Shown here: piece by piece, positions 51,252-61,400 of the stretch
How the letters are laid out: each line of letters starts with the position of its first letter
Position numbering within the stretch: the stretch's first letter is position 1
Assembly: GCF_019884785.1 (NCBI RefSeq)
Contig: NZ_CP082326.1
Location: 3,465,355-3,529,354 of the forward strand
Origin: Crassaminicella profunda
GTDB lineage: Bacteria > Bacillota > Clostridia > Peptostreptococcales > Thermotaleaceae
Length of the DNA stretch: 64,000 nt
Direction of reading: 5' to 3'
Notes under the pieces: generated by a model
Seen by the model: the letters and a program-made list of their open reading frames with translations, nothing else
What the model was told of the DNA's origin: nothing
Databases searched by the model: none
Position numbers and translations under genes: made by a program

Positions 51252-52347
51252 AAACAATCTTTCTATACTCTTTTCTTCTTTCTATTAAATCTACAAAAGC
51301 TTCTATCCGCGTCAAATACCCAATCTCTCCTGTCATCTCATCTAATACAATTTTTAAAATCGGTATATCTTTTTCTTTTTCTATTGTAGGAAGTATACTA
51401 CTTGCTACGATTTCAGGCATACAGGTAAAGGGGAGAAGATGAATGACACCATCATAATTTTCTTTTGCGTATCGTACTGTATTGCCTATTGTATGACGGG
51501 CATGGCCACCAATTTCCGTATCTAAATAATCCTTTGCGGCCCTATGTACCTCTTCCTTCTCTGAATTAATAAAGGGAAGAAAATCTAATTGTTCATTTAT
51601 AAATTCACTAGAAACAACACTTCTATGAACTTCTACACCCATATTTCCTAGTTTTTTAATGAGATCCAAATTAATAAAAGGCTCTACTACTGTATAAATT
51701 TCTCCAACAATTCCTATTTTCAAAATATCCTTTTTTTGATCAATTTCAATATCTTTCAAGGCTTCTTTATATCTTTTTATAATCTTTAGTGTCTCTTTAT
51801 ATCCCCTAGAAAGATAAATTTCTTTTTCAAATTTATCGTAAAGCCTATCTACAGCTCCCTTTAGTAGCTCTCTAGGTCTTATTTTATGAACCAACTCATC
51901 AAATTTATCCACTTCATTTAATAATTTTACTCCCTTCACAAAGGAAGAAAATATTTTAAGATAATTTTTCGTTCCTGATATTCTCTGAAGTTTTTCTAAA
52001 AAGCAATTGATTTCTTTGAAGTTTTTAAAGGGTTCTACACAAATTAATTCTATATTATACCCTAACTTTTTTAGTATTTCCTTTTGAAGAGTATTATAAA
52101 AACCAATTCTACAAACATCACACCCTCCCCACATAAAAAGGGTATCTGCGCCCCTTTCAATACTTTCAATATAATTTCCTACAGTAATTTTAAAAGGAAT
52201 ACAAATAAGCTCTGGAGAATACTTTGTCCCAATTTCTAGCGTATTTTTACTGCACTTAGGAGGAGGAATCACCTCTACCCCTAATTCTTCAAAAACAGCT
52301 TTTAATGCAATGTATATATTACCCATGTGCGGAAATGTTATTTTCAA
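51250..52347 (-). CDS. Acyl-CoA dehydratase activase-related protein (second component)
   Basis: 365 residues. The protein resembles the COG3581-like C-terminal portion of the very large acyl-CoA dehydratase activase proteins. Fe-S-type cysteines are visible in GTKYSPELICIPFKITVGNY, MWGGCDVCRIGFYN, LICVEPF and LLPFTCMPEI, and it ends with DEMTGEIGYLTRIEAFVDLI. No ATPase domain is present. It overlaps the upstream paralogue (52319-53263) by 29 bases, so the two are translated together, probably as one complex. By family analogy the pair binds a 4Fe-4S cluster; a substrate is not known. Confidence 0.82.
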   Translation of the reverse strand: MKITFPHMGNIYIALKAVFEELGVEVIPPPKCSKNTLEIGTKYSPELICIPFKITVGNYIESIERGADTLFMWGGCDVCRIGFYNTLQKEILKKLGYNIELICVEPFKNFKEINCFLEKLQRISGTKNYLKIFSSFVKGVKLLNEVDKFDELVHKIRPRELLKGAVDRLYDKFEKEIYLSRGYKETLKIIKRYKEALKDIEIDQKKDILKIGIVGEIYTVVEPFINLDLIKKLGNMGVEVHRSVVSSEFINEQLDFLPFINSEKEEVHRAAKDYLDTEIGGHARHTIGNTVRYAKENYDGVIHLLPFTCMPEIVASSILPTIEKEKDIPILKIVLDEMTGEIGYLTRIEAFVDLIERRKEYRKIV

Positions 52348-53263
52348 TCCTATCCCTCCATTTAATCATATCAATAAAAGCCTCGATTCTCGTATTGATT
52401 CCTGCCTCTCCGTTATGTTCATCAAGTGTTAATAGCATAAAGGGAATACTACTGTTTTTTCTTATATATTTTTCAACAATATCTTCTACAACTGAATCTA
52501 CACCACATCCAAAGGTAGAGATATAAATAACCCCGTCCACATTTTGTTTGTCTACAATAGCTCTAGCAGTTCCTATTAGCTTTCTTGCAAAAGTCCAATA
52601 TAAATGCCCTTCAAAATTTTTCGCATAAAAATGAATGATATTGGGATCTATCATCTCTGGGGTTACCGTATCTATTCCCCTATTTTTTATTTTATTAAAT
52701 ATATTCATATTCAAATTCTCATCGTATAAATTATAGGGATGTCCCATAACCATTACTTTTTTAGTATTTTCTATAAAATCTTTCTGTATTAATCTTTTAT
52801 GTTTTTTATATTTTAAATAAGCTTGATCAAAGGCAGCTAGAATATTTCTATAATCATTAGAAAAATATTCTCCTATGTTATAAATCGTATCCTTTAAGCC
52901 CTTTTTTGATTGAAAAAAATCAATTTCTGTAGTAATCATTGTAGGCAAATCCTTTATAGAGTTTTTGATCATTTCTGGAAGTCCGCAAAACTTTGGACAA
53001 ATATATTCACCCTTTTCTATGCTCTTAATCCTAGGAATAAATAGATAATCTACCTGATCTTTTATATCCATCACATGTCCATGAAACAGTTTTACAGGAA
53101 TACAAGCTTCATCTACTGTATTTTTTATGCCCTCATCAAATATTTTTTTATTCGTTTTTTCTGATAGGATTACTTCTACCCCTAAGTTTTCAAAAAAAGA
53201 TATCCATAATGGATAGTATTCATAAAAAAGAAGGGCTCTTGGAATCCCTACAGTAACTTTCAT
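52319..53263 (-). CDS. Acyl-CoA dehydratase activase-related protein, DUF2229 type
   Basis: 314 residues. It starts with VTVGIPRALLFYEYYPLW, the hallmark of the DUF2229 segment, and has cysteines at VDEACIPVKLFHGH, YICPKFCGLPEM and ISTFGCGVDS and the end motif DEHNGEAGINTRIEAFIDMI. The same end motif closes the downstream protein, so the two are distant homologues. In the long activase proteins these two halves follow an ATPase domain; here they are stand-alone genes. ATG 53263 is preceded by AGGAGG. No activase or dehydratase gene lies in the window, so partners must be encoded elsewhere or the pair has another role. Confidence 0.83.
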   Translation of the reverse strand: MKVTVGIPRALLFYEYYPLWISFFENLGVEVILSEKTNKKIFDEGIKNTVDEACIPVKLFHGHVMDIKDQVDYLFIPRIKSIEKGEYICPKFCGLPEMIKNSIKDLPTMITTEIDFFQSKKGLKDTIYNIGEYFSNDYRNILAAFDQAYLKYKKHKRLIQKDFIENTKKVMVMGHPYNLYDENLNMNIFNKIKNRGIDTVTPEMIDPNIIHFYAKNFEGHLYWTFARKLIGTARAIVDKQNVDGVIYISTFGCGVDSVVEDIVEKYIRKNSSIPFMLLTLDEHNGEAGINTRIEAFIDMIKWRDRIENNISAHG

Positions 53264-53334
53264 ATTGTACCTCCTACCAATTTAATCATTTTTACATTAT
53301 TGTCAAATATTTAAATATTTATAATGAAAGTATG

Positions 53335-53370
53335 AAAAAAGAGCTTTCTTTAAAAGATAAGCTCTTTTTT
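53335..53370 (-). terminator. Terminator of the metal ABC operon
   Basis: AAAAAAGAGCTT (53335-53346) and AAGCTCTTTTTT (53359-53370) form a 12-bp stem whose loop includes the stop codon of the permease gene. The minus strand continues into T. Confidence 0.85.
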
Positions 53371-54165
53371 ACTCTTTACGAAGGATACAATTAAATAAGC
53401 TAAAACCGAAAAAATAATAATTGCAGCTCCTGAAGGAATTTGAAGGATATAAGAAAAATATAATCCTGCAAAACAAAATAAGATTCCTATTCCTACAGAA
53501 ATCATCATGATTTTTTTCAAATCATAAGTAAACTGCTTTGCAATAGATGTGGGTGCTGTAAGAAGGGTAATAATTAATATAATTCCAACTACCCTTATTA
53601 AAATGACAATCGTTAAAGCAATTAAAATATAAAGAATATATTCTAAAAGGTTCACCCTTACCCCAACTACTTGTGTAAATTCTTCATCAAACAAAAAAGA
53701 TTTAAATTGCTGAAAATAGGCAAAAACCACAAATACAATAATTATATCTAGAAAAAATATAATATTTAAATCCATTTTGGATACAGTTAAAATATCACCA
53801 AAAAGATAGGAAGATATATCTGGAGGATATCCAGGAGTCAAATAAATAAAAATAATCCCTATTGCCATTCCAAAGGACCAAAACATACCTACTAAAAGAT
53901 CTGCACTTGTATTCATTTTTTTATTTATTTTTTTTATACCAAGTGCTGCCATAACCGAAAAAACAAGTGCTCCTAATATAGGCTCAATGCCAAGAAAATA
54001 TCCTATTCCAATTCCACCAAATGCAGTATGGGCAATTCCTCCACTCATCATAATCAATTTTTTCTCTGTAATGATTGTTCCAATAATGCCACAAGCAATA
54101 CTTGCAAATACAGCACTGATTACTGCATGTTGTAAAAACTTATATGTTAAAATTCCTTCAATCAT
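53350..54165 (-). CDS. Metal ABC transporter permease (ZnuB/MntB family)
   Basis: 271 residues with eight or nine membrane helices, the size of ZnuB/MntB-type permeases. Family features are SGGIAHTAFGGIGIGYFLGI early in the protein (helix-loop carrying conserved His and Gly) and VGIILIITLLTAPTSIAKQF. ATG 54165 follows AGGAGG and overlaps the ATPase gene by eight bases; the longer frame has no site. It moves Zn2+ or Mn2+ delivered by the binding protein at 54940. Third gene of the operon. Confidence 0.93.
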   Translation of the reverse strand: MIEGILTYKFLQHAVISAVFASIACGIIGTIITEKKLIMMSGGIAHTAFGGIGIGYFLGIEPILGALVFSVMAALGIKKINKKMNTSADLLVGMFWSFGMAIGIIFIYLTPGYPPDISSYLFGDILTVSKMDLNIIFFLDIIIVFVVFAYFQQFKSFLFDEEFTQVVGVRVNLLEYILYILIALTIVILIRVVGIILIITLLTAPTSIAKQFTYDLKKIMMISVGIGILFCFAGLYFSYILQIPSGAAIIIFSVLAYLIVSFVKSKKELIF

Positions 54166-54928
54166 ATTCCTCCTCCTTATGCTTATGTAAAACTCTATGA
54201 GGAATGCCATGGGCGATAAGATCTACAGGGCAACCATAAACGTGCCCTAAAATATTTTCAGTAAGTTTTGGCTCACCATGATAAAATAATTCTTTATTTA
54301 GGCAAGCAATGCTTTTTACATAAGTAGACACAGCACTCATATCATGAGTAACCATAATGATCGTCATCTCTTTATTTAACTCCTTTAAAAGCTCATAAAT
54401 TTGAGTTTTTGCATTGGCATCAAGACTTGCTGTTGGTTCGTCTAAAAGAAGTATTTTAGGATCTGCTGCCAAAGCTCTGGCAATTAAAACTCTTTGCAGC
54501 TGTCCTCCTGAAAGCTGACCAATCTGTCTATCCTTCAATTGAATAATATCCAATTTTTTCATAATTTCTGTAGCTTTCTTTTGTTCAGAAAATTTAAATC
54601 GCATAAATAATTGATTGTTATTTTTCAGCATTCCCATAAGTACTACCTCTTTTACACTTATAGGAAAGCTTTTGTTAAATTTGCTAAACTGAGGTACATA
54701 GCCAATAATCCCTGTAGATTTATGTATAGGACTATCAAATAATTTTATTTTTCCAGAAATTGGTTTTCTCAATCCTAATATAGTTTTTAACAAGGTGCTC
54801 TTTCCACCCCCATTAGGTCCAATAATAGCTAAAAAATCATTTTCTCTTACTTTTAAATTTATATTATAAAGAACCTGCACATGGTCATAAAAAACATTTA
54901 CCCCATCTACTTCTAATGCATTTATCAT
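54158..54928 (-). CDS. Metal ABC transporter ATPase (ZnuC/MntA family)
   Basis: 256 residues. Walker A GPNGGGKST at about 37-45, Q-loop in YVPQFSKFNK, signature LSGGQLQRVLIARAL, Walker B ILLLDEPTASLD and the H-loop MVTHDMS are all intact. The C-terminal tail after ELFYHGEP ends with CPVDLIAHGIPHRVLHKHKE, a His-rich tail common in metal-transport ATPases. ATG 54928 is six bases after GAGGTG; a GTG at 54937 lies within that site. It follows the binding-protein gene by 11 bases and overlaps the permease gene. Confidence 0.94.
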   Translation of the reverse strand: MINALEVDGVNVFYDHVQVLYNINLKVRENDFLAIIGPNGGGKSTLLKTILGLRKPISGKIKLFDSPIHKSTGIIGYVPQFSKFNKSFPISVKEVVLMGMLKNNNQLFMRFKFSEQKKATEIMKKLDIIQLKDRQIGQLSGGQLQRVLIARALAADPKILLLDEPTASLDANAKTQIYELLKELNKEMTIIMVTHDMSAVSTYVKSIACLNKELFYHGEPKLTENILGHVYGCPVDLIAHGIPHRVLHKHKEEEYD

Positions 54929-54939
54929 ATTTTTCACCT

Positions 54940-55815
54940 CTATTTCAAAGATTTTATAAAGGTTTTGGCCATATTTTCAATATTTTTTATATAATCTGGT
55001 GCTAAAGGAGCAATGGCCTGAGTACTTCCCTCTATTTCTTCAGCAATAACCCTAGACTGTTTTGAATCAATCTCTGCTTGATAAAATAGGGTCTTAATAT
55101 CTTCTTTTTTTGCATAATCGATGATTCTTTTTATATCCTCTATAGTTGCTTCTTTCCCATTTTTTTCAATGGCTATCATTTTTAATCCATAATCATCTGC
55201 AAAATATCCAAATGCAGGATGATATACTAAAAATCCTTTTTTAGGTAAATCTTTTATAGAATTTTTTACATCATGATCTAATCCATCTATCTTTGACATA
55301 TATTCTTTGGCATTTTTTTCGTATATCTCTTTATTTTTAGGATCTATCTCACATAGCTTATCTTTGATGATCTCAGTCATAACTTTTACCCTTTTAGGAG
55401 ATAGCCATATATGAGGGTCTCTCTTTCCAGGTGAAAACTCTCGATCCTTATAAACCTTTGAAACCTCCAATTCCAAAGGAACTACCTGAATATTTTCATT
55501 GATACTAGATAATTTAGGAAGAATATTAGCCTTTTCAGTAGGTACTCCTATGGAAAAATAAATAGAAGATTTAGTAAGCATCTGTAGTTCTCTTGGAGAA
55601 GGTGCATAGTTTTCAGGGCTATTGCCTGGTGGAATCATTGTCACAACTTCAATCAAATCTCCTGCAACTGCCTTTACAAAAGTCTCTTCAGGAACAATAG
55701 AAACTGCAACCGTTAATTTTTCTATATTAGAAACTTCTTTATTACAACCTGTTAAAGAAAAAAGCATGGTGAAACTGAGGAATAAATAAGAACATATTTT
55801 GAATATATTTCTCAT
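54940..55815 (-). CDS. Zinc/manganese ABC transporter substrate-binding lipoprotein
   Basis: 291 residues. The signal peptide ends at LFSLTGCNKE, so Cys24 is lipidated. Two lobes are joined by a long helix. Metal-ligand motifs are RDPHIWLSP, FLVYHPAFGYFADDYG and LFYQAEIDSKQS. The first ligand position, usually PHxYxP, reads PENYAPSPRE here, a variant I recall from other Firmicutes members, and the His-rich loop is missing, so zinc cannot be told from manganese. It starts at ATG 55815 behind AAAGGAG. A Zur-like palindrome overlaps its promoter, favouring zinc. First gene of the importer operon. Confidence 0.92.
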   Translation of the reverse strand: MRNIFKICSYLFLSFTMLFSLTGCNKEVSNIEKLTVAVSIVPEETFVKAVAGDLIEVVTMIPPGNSPENYAPSPRELQMLTKSSIYFSIGVPTEKANILPKLSSINENIQVVPLELEVSKVYKDREFSPGKRDPHIWLSPKRVKVMTEIIKDKLCEIDPKNKEIYEKNAKEYMSKIDGLDHDVKNSIKDLPKKGFLVYHPAFGYFADDYGLKMIAIEKNGKEATIEDIKRIIDYAKKEDIKTLFYQAEIDSKQSRVIAEEIEGSTQAIAPLAPDYIKNIENMAKTFIKSLK

Positions 55816-55844
55816 ATTTACACTCCTTTCCATTTTCTATATAT

Positions 55845-55888
55845 ATTATATTCCTACCATAAACGTAAATGCAAGTCATTTGCATTTA
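55845..55888 (-). promoter_or_regulatory. Promoter with Zur-like operator
   Basis: TAAATGCAA-GTCAT-TTGCATTTA at 55866-55888 is a perfect 9-bp inverted repeat, close in form to the Zur box of Bacillus (AAAT-N-TAAT symmetry). On the minus strand TTGCAT (55874-55869) and TATAAT (55850-55845) are 18 bases apart, so the operator covers the -35. Binding would block the promoter when the metal is plentiful. Confidence 0.65.
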
Positions 55889-55961
55889 AATTTTATATAA
55901 CTTACATATTTTCTATTATTATCCTAAATTGATTGCTTCTATAAGTTAAAATAACATAAAT

Positions 55962-55992
55962 AAAAGAGCTTACTTACAAGTAAGCTCCTTTT
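55962..55992 (-). terminator. Terminator of the first chemoreceptor gene
   Basis: GAGCTTACTT (55966-55975) and AAGTAAGCTC (55978-55987) form a 10-bp perfect stem. T-rich sequence follows on both strands. Confidence 0.88.
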
Positions 55993-55994
55993 TA

Positions 55995-57962
55995 TTAAAC
56001 TTTAAATACCTTCATAGATTGAGCTAGTTCATGAATCATTCCATTTAACTGATTCATAGATCCTGCTACATCTTCTATAGAAAGGTTTTGCTCCTCAACA
56101 GATGCACTAATTTCATCAGTTGAAGATACTGCTTCTTGTGCTACTGATGATATTTTTTCAATAGAAATAACCACTTCTTTTTTGGCTAAATCCATATCAT
56201 GTACATTTTCATTTAGTCCTCCAATTTGTTTCATTACATCTTGTACAGACCTTCTCATTTCGTTATAAATTGTTGTTGTTTTTCCTAAATATTCATTCCC
56301 TTCTTGTATAATCTCTTGGGCATTTTCCATTTTGTTATTGGTTTGATTAATAACTTCTGTTATTTCCTCTATAATATATTGTATTTCCTTTGTAGCATTT
56401 GATGATTGTTCTGCTAGTTTCCTGACTTCATCTGCTACAACAGCAAATCCACTTCCTGCTTCCCCTGCCCTTGCTGCTTCAATAGCTGCATTCAGTGCTA
56501 AAAGATTGGTCTGTTCTGCAATAGATTTTATGGTCTCTATAATCCCACTAATAGATTTTGATTTTTCCGAAAGCTTTCCTACTTCTTTTGCAACACTCTT
56601 TGATGCTTTCATATTTCCATCAAATTTTTCATTTAATGTGACCATAGATTGAATACCTTCTTCAGTTTTTTCTTGCATATTTTTAGCATGACTTGTTACT
56701 TCTTTTATATAATTCTCCATAGATTGAATTTTTTGTGCCAAATTTTTTGTTGTTTCAAAGCTATTGTTTGATTCTATAGCTTGATTATTTACCCCAGTAG
56801 CAATCTCTGTAACTGTTCTTGAAATTTCTTCACTGGCATAGCTTACTCCTTTTACCGAATTCATAATTACTCCAGATGCATCTGTGATTTTCTCTGTGAT
56901 ACTTTGATTTTTATATACCAAGGTTCTTATATTTTTTACCATTTTATTAAAAACCTCCGATAAAGCAGCTATTTCATCTCTTCCCTTCATATTTGATGCT
57001 ACTGTTAAATCTCCATTGCCTATTCTTTCTGCATTTTTTGTAAGAGTAATAAGAGGGTATGTTAATCTACGTGAAAAATATAATGCAAATAAAACAATAA
57101 AAATAAGGGCAACAGCATTGATTATTATATACTTCATTTTTATATCTGAAAGAGGCTTATAAATCTCATCTTTAGGAACAATCACTCCTAAAACCCATCC
57201 TGTTGTTGGAAATTGTCTATATACCATGAATGTTTCTTTTCCATTCACAACAAATTCTTTCGTTCCCTGTTTTTTATGTATCATTTCACTGGCTACCTCT
57301 TTCATCTCCTCATTTTCTGAAAGTTTTTTGGCCAATAAATTTTTATCTGGATGTGAAAAAACAATACTATTTTCATCCATTAACATGCCATACCCATATC
57401 CATTTATATTAATATTTCCAACAGCTTTGGTTATTGCTGTCAATATAATATCTTGTGAAACGACTCCCTTTAATTTATTTTCTGAATCCTTAAATGGAAT
57501 AGCTGCTGATACAACATATTCATTTGTTTCTTCATCCTTATACGGTGCAGTAAATATCTTTTCCCCTTTTTTTGCTGCTTCTTCATACCAAGGACGTTTT
57601 CGAGGATCCCATCCTTCTTCTGGAATCCAATCTCCTCCTTCTATATAACTCCCATCTGAAAATCCAATATACATACAAGATAAATCTGCATCATGTTTAT
57701 ACGCTTGTACATATTTTTTATAAACAATTTTCTCATCTGAAACATCTTCTAGTATAATTTGAACCGTATCAACAACCTTTCCCTTTGTAAGAATCCATTG
57801 ATCTAGCTCATTACTTACACCATCTACAACAGCTGTCATTTGTAATTCAATATTATTTCTAAGTTCTTTTTTGATATTCATATAGCTTAAAGAAGAAACT
57901 GCTATCAATGCAATACTTGATAGTAAAACCAACATCAATATGAGTTTAGATTTTACTTTCAT
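55995..57962 (-). CDS. Methyl-accepting chemotaxis protein with dCache sensor (copy 2)
   Basis: 655 residues. Domain order: membrane helix (about 7-27), extracellular dCache domain with [18 protein letters not shown] and [15 protein letters not shown], a second helix near 278-296, HAMP, then the signalling hairpin with the invariant tip [19 protein letters not shown] and [16 protein letters not shown]. The W-R-P-W-Y segment of Cache domains often binds amino or organic acids. Start at 57962 follows AAAGGAGG; an in-frame ATG 27 codons upstream lacks a site. It is 68 bases from the next chemoreceptor gene and closely related to it. It signals to CheA/CheW to steer flagella. Confidence 0.95.
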   Translation of the reverse strand: MKVKSKLILMLVLLSSIALIAVSSLSYMNIKKELRNNIELQMTAVVDGVSNELDQWILTKGKVVDTVQIILEDVSDEKIVYKKYVQAYKHDADLSCMYIGFSDGSYIEGGDWIPEEGWDPRKRPWYEEAAKKGEKIFTAPYKDEETNEYVVSAAIPFKDSENKLKGVVSQDIILTAITKAVGNININGYGYGMLMDENSIVFSHPDKNLLAKKLSENEEMKEVASEMIHKKQGTKEFVVNGKETFMVYRQFPTTGWVLGVIVPKDEIYKPLSDIKMKYIIINAVALIFIVLFALYFSRRLTYPLITLTKNAERIGNGDLTVASNMKGRDEIAALSEVFNKMVKNIRTLVYKNQSITEKITDASGVIMNSVKGVSYASEEISRTVTEIATGVNNQAIESNNSFETTKNLAQKIQSMENYIKEVTSHAKNMQEKTEEGIQSMVTLNEKFDGNMKASKSVAKEVGKLSEKSKSISGIIETIKSIAEQTNLLALNAAIEAARAGEAGSGFAVVADEVRKLAEQSSNATKEIQYIIEEITEVINQTNNKMENAQEIIQEGNEYLGKTTTIYNEMRRSVQDVMKQIGGLNENVHDMDLAKKEVVISIEKISSVAQEAVSSTDEISASVEEQNLSIEDVAGSMNQLNGMIHELAQSMKVFKV

Positions 57963-58084
57963 TCCTTTTTCCTCCTTTTCACAACTTATAAAAAATAAAT
58001 GGCCTATTTTGTTTTTTGTTATTGTAACATATTCTTTTGTCATATTTTGTAAGAATCTATCCTTTTTGATTCTCTTTTATTTTA

Positions 58085-58109
58085 TAAATAAAACCTCCTT
58101 ATGGAGGTT
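58085..58109 (-). terminator. Terminator of the upstream chemoreceptor gene
   Basis: AACCTCC (58092-58098) and GGAGGTT (58103-58109) pair around TTAT; the minus strand then reads TTATTTATAAA. It lies just after the stop of the gene at 58110. Confidence 0.8.
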
Positions 58110-60080
58110 CTATGACACATGAAAAGCTTTCATGGATTGAGCCAATGTATGAATCATTTCATTTAACTGATTCATAGATGCAGTTACTTCTTCCATAGAA
58201 GCCGTTTCCCCTTCAATGGATGCACTGATTTCTTCTGTTGCTAATGCTGCTTCTTTTGCAACTACAGATATGTTTTTAATAGAAGTAACAACTTCACCTT
58301 TAGCTTTATTCATATAGGATACATTGTCATTTAATGTTTTTATGTGGTTCATTACATCATCTGCTGATTCTTTTATTTTATAAAAAATTTCTGTTGTTTC
58401 CCCTAAATAATCATTAGAATTTTCTATAAGATCTTTGGATACATTTACAGTTTTATTAGTTTCATCTATTACCTCTGTAATCTCTTCAATAATATTTTGT
58501 ATTTCTTCTGTAGCACCAGATGACTGCTCTGCCAATTTTCTAACTTCATCTGCTACAACAGCAAATCCACTTCCTGCTTCCCCTGCTCTTGCTGCTTCAA
58601 TGGCTGCATTTAGTGCCAAAAGATTCGTTTGTTCTGCAATAGATTTTATGGTTTCTATAATGCCACTAATGGATTTTGATTTCTTAGCTAATTGTTCTAT
58701 TCCTTTTGCCACACGCATAGAAGCTTGTGTATTTTCTCCAAATTTATCGTTTAATGTTCTCATGGATTGTAATCCTTGCTCATTATTGTCCTGCATATTT
58801 TTAGCATAAAGAATCACTGCCTTTATTTGATGATCCATATGTTGAATTTTTTCTGCTAAATCCTTTGTAATTTCAAAACTATTTTCTGTTTCTACATCTT
58901 GCGTATTTGCACCAGAAGCAATTTGTCCAACAGTATTTGAAATTTCTCCACTTGCTAAGCTTACTTCTTCCACAGAGTCCATAATATTCTTAGAAGCATG
59001 TGTTATTTTTTCTGTTATATCTTTATTTTTATGTATTAAATCTCTTATATTTTTTACAGTTTTATCAAATACCTGAGATAAAATAGCAATTTCATCCGTT
59101 CCTATCATATTTGATTGCACCGTCAAATCCCCATTTCCAATTCTTTCTGCATTCTTTGTAAGAACTACTAATCGTAGGGTTAATCTACGTGAAAAGTACA
59201 ATGCAAATAAAATAATAAAAATAAGAGCAATCCCATTAATCATCATATACTTCATTTTTATATCTAAAAGAGGTTTATATATATCCCCGTTATCAGCTAT
59301 AACACCTAAAACCCATCCTGTTGCTGGAAATTTTTTATACACCATATATTGCTCTTCCCCATTTATTTTAAAATCTATAGTACCCTCACTATTATTGATC
59401 ATTTCATTCCCTATATTCTTTAATGTTTCATTTTCTAAAATATTGGTTTTTAACAATTTTTCATCAGGATGTGAAAAAATCATTCCTTTTTCATCTATTA
59501 ATATAGCATGTCCATATCCATTTATTTTGATATTTTTAACAGTGTCAGTGATAGCTGTCAACACAATATCCTCTGTAATAACCCCCTTTATATTGTTTGT
59601 TGAATCCTTTACAGGTATGGCTACTGAAACCACATACTCTTTTGTTTCTGAGTCTATATAGGGTTCCGTAAAGATTAATTTTCCTTCTGCTTTTGCTTTT
59701 ATATACCAAGGACGATTTAGATGATTCCAGTCTTCTGGCGGAATCCAATCTCCTCCATCAAAGTATCTTCCATCTTCAAAGCCTATATACATAGAATATA
59801 GATCAGCATCTTCCTTAAACGCATGCAGATACTTCTTATAATCTATTTCCTCCTCTCCTAAATCTTTTAAGATCCTATGAGTAGTACTTAAGGTTCTCTC
59901 TTTTGTTAAAATCCACTGATTAAAATGGTTACTTACACCATCTACTACAGATGTCATTTGCAACTGGATATTATTTCTCATCTCTCTTTTGATATTTATA
60001 TAACTTAAAGAAGAAACAGCTACCAATGCAATGCTTGATAGTAAAACCAATGCTAGTATGAGTTTAGATTTTACTTTCAT
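58110..60080 (-). CDS. Methyl-accepting chemotaxis protein with dCache sensor (copy 1)
   Basis: 656 residues, colinear with the downstream copy: same N-terminus ([16 protein letters not shown]), dCache domain with [18 protein letters not shown] and [14 protein letters not shown], a second helix, HAMP, and the invariant signalling tip. The tip is nearly identical between the two while the sensor domains differ, as expected for duplicated receptors that changed ligand. The ATG follows AAAGGGGGA. Its own terminator lies between the two genes, so each is probably transcribed alone. Ligands are unknown; the Cache R-x-W-Y pocket suggests amino or carboxylic acids. Confidence 0.95.
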   Translation of the reverse strand: MKVKSKLILALVLLSSIALVAVSSLSYINIKREMRNNIQLQMTSVVDGVSNHFNQWILTKERTLSTTHRILKDLGEEEIDYKKYLHAFKEDADLYSMYIGFEDGRYFDGGDWIPPEDWNHLNRPWYIKAKAEGKLIFTEPYIDSETKEYVVSVAIPVKDSTNNIKGVITEDIVLTAITDTVKNIKINGYGHAILIDEKGMIFSHPDEKLLKTNILENETLKNIGNEMINNSEGTIDFKINGEEQYMVYKKFPATGWVLGVIADNGDIYKPLLDIKMKYMMINGIALIFIILFALYFSRRLTLRLVVLTKNAERIGNGDLTVQSNMIGTDEIAILSQVFDKTVKNIRDLIHKNKDITEKITHASKNIMDSVEEVSLASGEISNTVGQIASGANTQDVETENSFEITKDLAEKIQHMDHQIKAVILYAKNMQDNNEQGLQSMRTLNDKFGENTQASMRVAKGIEQLAKKSKSISGIIETIKSIAEQTNLLALNAAIEAARAGEAGSGFAVVADEVRKLAEQSSGATEEIQNIIEEITEVIDETNKTVNVSKDLIENSNDYLGETTEIFYKIKESADDVMNHIKTLNDNVSYMNKAKGEVVTSIKNISVVAKEAALATEEISASIEGETASMEEVTASMNQLNEMIHTLAQSMKAFHVS

Positions 60081-60234
60081 TTTATATCCCCCTTTGAATA
60101 TAACTCATCTTCACTATTTGTTGTAATATTCTATCTTTTCTTAATCTTACCATATTTCCAAAGTAAAATTTGTATAAATTTGTATAAATATAACATTCAC
60201 ACAAATTTGTATATTTTTTTCTAAATCCTATCCT

Positions 60235-61302
60235 TTAGATATTTTTTTTATTTATTATTTTTAATATTTCTCCTCCATACTTCCCTACATTAAAAGAAGT
60301 ATCATAAAACAATTGTTTTATTCCTGGAAGCCCAATAGTAGTAATCAATCGATCATAATCCTTATTGTTAAGTCTATTAAAAGCTTTTCTAAACTCATAC
60401 ATATATAAATTGCTTTTTACTAAATTTTTAATGAGTTTCTCATAATCCTTTCCATAAACAATAGATCTACCCGCCATTACACCTGTTGTAATAGCATTCA
60501 TTTGACCAAAGCCTAAAAAGGGATCAATTCCTCCTGCTACTGTACCTACAAAATATAGATTTCCTATTTTATGAGGATATACATAACCTGTTTTATGTCT
60601 TAATTTGAATTCTTCTACGATGGTATAGTTTATATTTTCTGCATATAAAAAATCTTGCCATAGCCACTCGATTCCCTTTTCTGTCACATCTGTTACAATT
60701 GCTACAAGAGAAGCTCTCCTCTCATTAAAAGGCGTCAAATAAACATAACCATTTTTACAATAATCTTTATTAATCCAAACAATCAATGTATTGGGATCAA
60801 AGTCTCCTAGAACAATAGCCCCCTTTACATGAGTATCTACCCAATCCTGCCAACAACCAAGCTCTTCTGTAAAATTCCCATTCCCATTAGCAACTACCAC
60901 ATAATCATATTTTCTTGAAAGTTTTTCATAATCGGCTAATTCATTGAATCGTACCTTTGTATATTTTAATTGATCATAAACTTGATTTTTAATAGAATCT
61001 TTTTCTTTTCCTCTTTTCTGAAAATATCCTAAATCTCCTTCTATAACAGTTCTTTTATTTGGAGAATAATGAATAATGCGATTAAGAGTATTTAAAGGTT
61101 TCACACAAATACCCAATTTTTTATAGTAAGCAATAGAATCCTTTATAGGTCTATGAACAATTCTTAAATCTCCACCTACATGAGAATGCATCTCCCCAAT
61201 ATAATCATTTTTTTCATATATTATTGGAATAACACCATGTTTTTCTAATTCATGGGCACAACTCAATCCACTTAAGCCAGCTCCAATGATTGCAACCTTC
61301 AC
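60235..61302 (-). CDS. Flavoprotein of the geranylgeranyl-reductase-like/FAD oxidoreductase group
   Basis: 355 residues. The N-terminus is a Rossmann FAD motif VAIIGAGLSGLSCAHELEKH. Later segments DYVVVANGNGNF, YVYLTPFNERRASL, KIGNLYFVGTVAGGIDP and FGQMNAITTGVMAGRSI match the plan of geranylgeranyl-reductase-like flavoproteins; the C-terminal ~70 residues are helical. Substrate unknown. It is a paralogue of the protein at 62942. It starts at GTG 61302, nine bases after GGAG, and is the last gene of a minus-strand series that begins at 62329. A membrane-lipid or isoprenoid substrate would fit its small membrane-protein neighbours, but this is inference. Confidence 0.8.
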   Translation of the reverse strand: MKVAIIGAGLSGLSCAHELEKHGVIPIIYEKNDYIGEMHSHVGGDLRIVHRPIKDSIAYYKKLGICVKPLNTLNRIIHYSPNKRTVIEGDLGYFQKRGKEKDSIKNQVYDQLKYTKVRFNELADYEKLSRKYDYVVVANGNGNFTEELGCWQDWVDTHVKGAIVLGDFDPNTLIVWINKDYCKNGYVYLTPFNERRASLVAIVTDVTEKGIEWLWQDFLYAENINYTIVEEFKLRHKTGYVYPHKIGNLYFVGTVAGGIDPFLGFGQMNAITTGVMAGRSIVYGKDYEKLIKNLVKSNLYMYEFRKAFNRLNNKDYDRLITTIGLPGIKQLFYDTSFNVGKYGGEILKIINKKNI

Positions 61303-61307
61303 ATCCT

Positions 61308-61397
61308 TCAGCTCCCATATTTATATAAAATTTTAAACCACAAATAAACAAAAAAAGAAATTATAATCATAAATAAAATATATCGTAAATAAGACAT
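61308..61397 (-). CDS. 29-residue membrane peptide
   Basis: The minus strand from ATG 61397 to TGA at 61308-61310 codes MSYLRYILFMIIISFFVYLW and ends FKILYKYGS. It is one hydrophobic helix with a basic end, typical of small membrane proteins. GGAG lies about ten bases upstream inside the end of the previous gene, and the flavoprotein GTG starts five bases after its stop. It fits the otherwise empty gap between the two genes. Its reality rests on context and composition only. Confidence 0.5.
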   Translation of the reverse strand: MSYLRYILFMIIISFFVYLWFKILYKYGS

Positions 61398-61400
61398 ATA

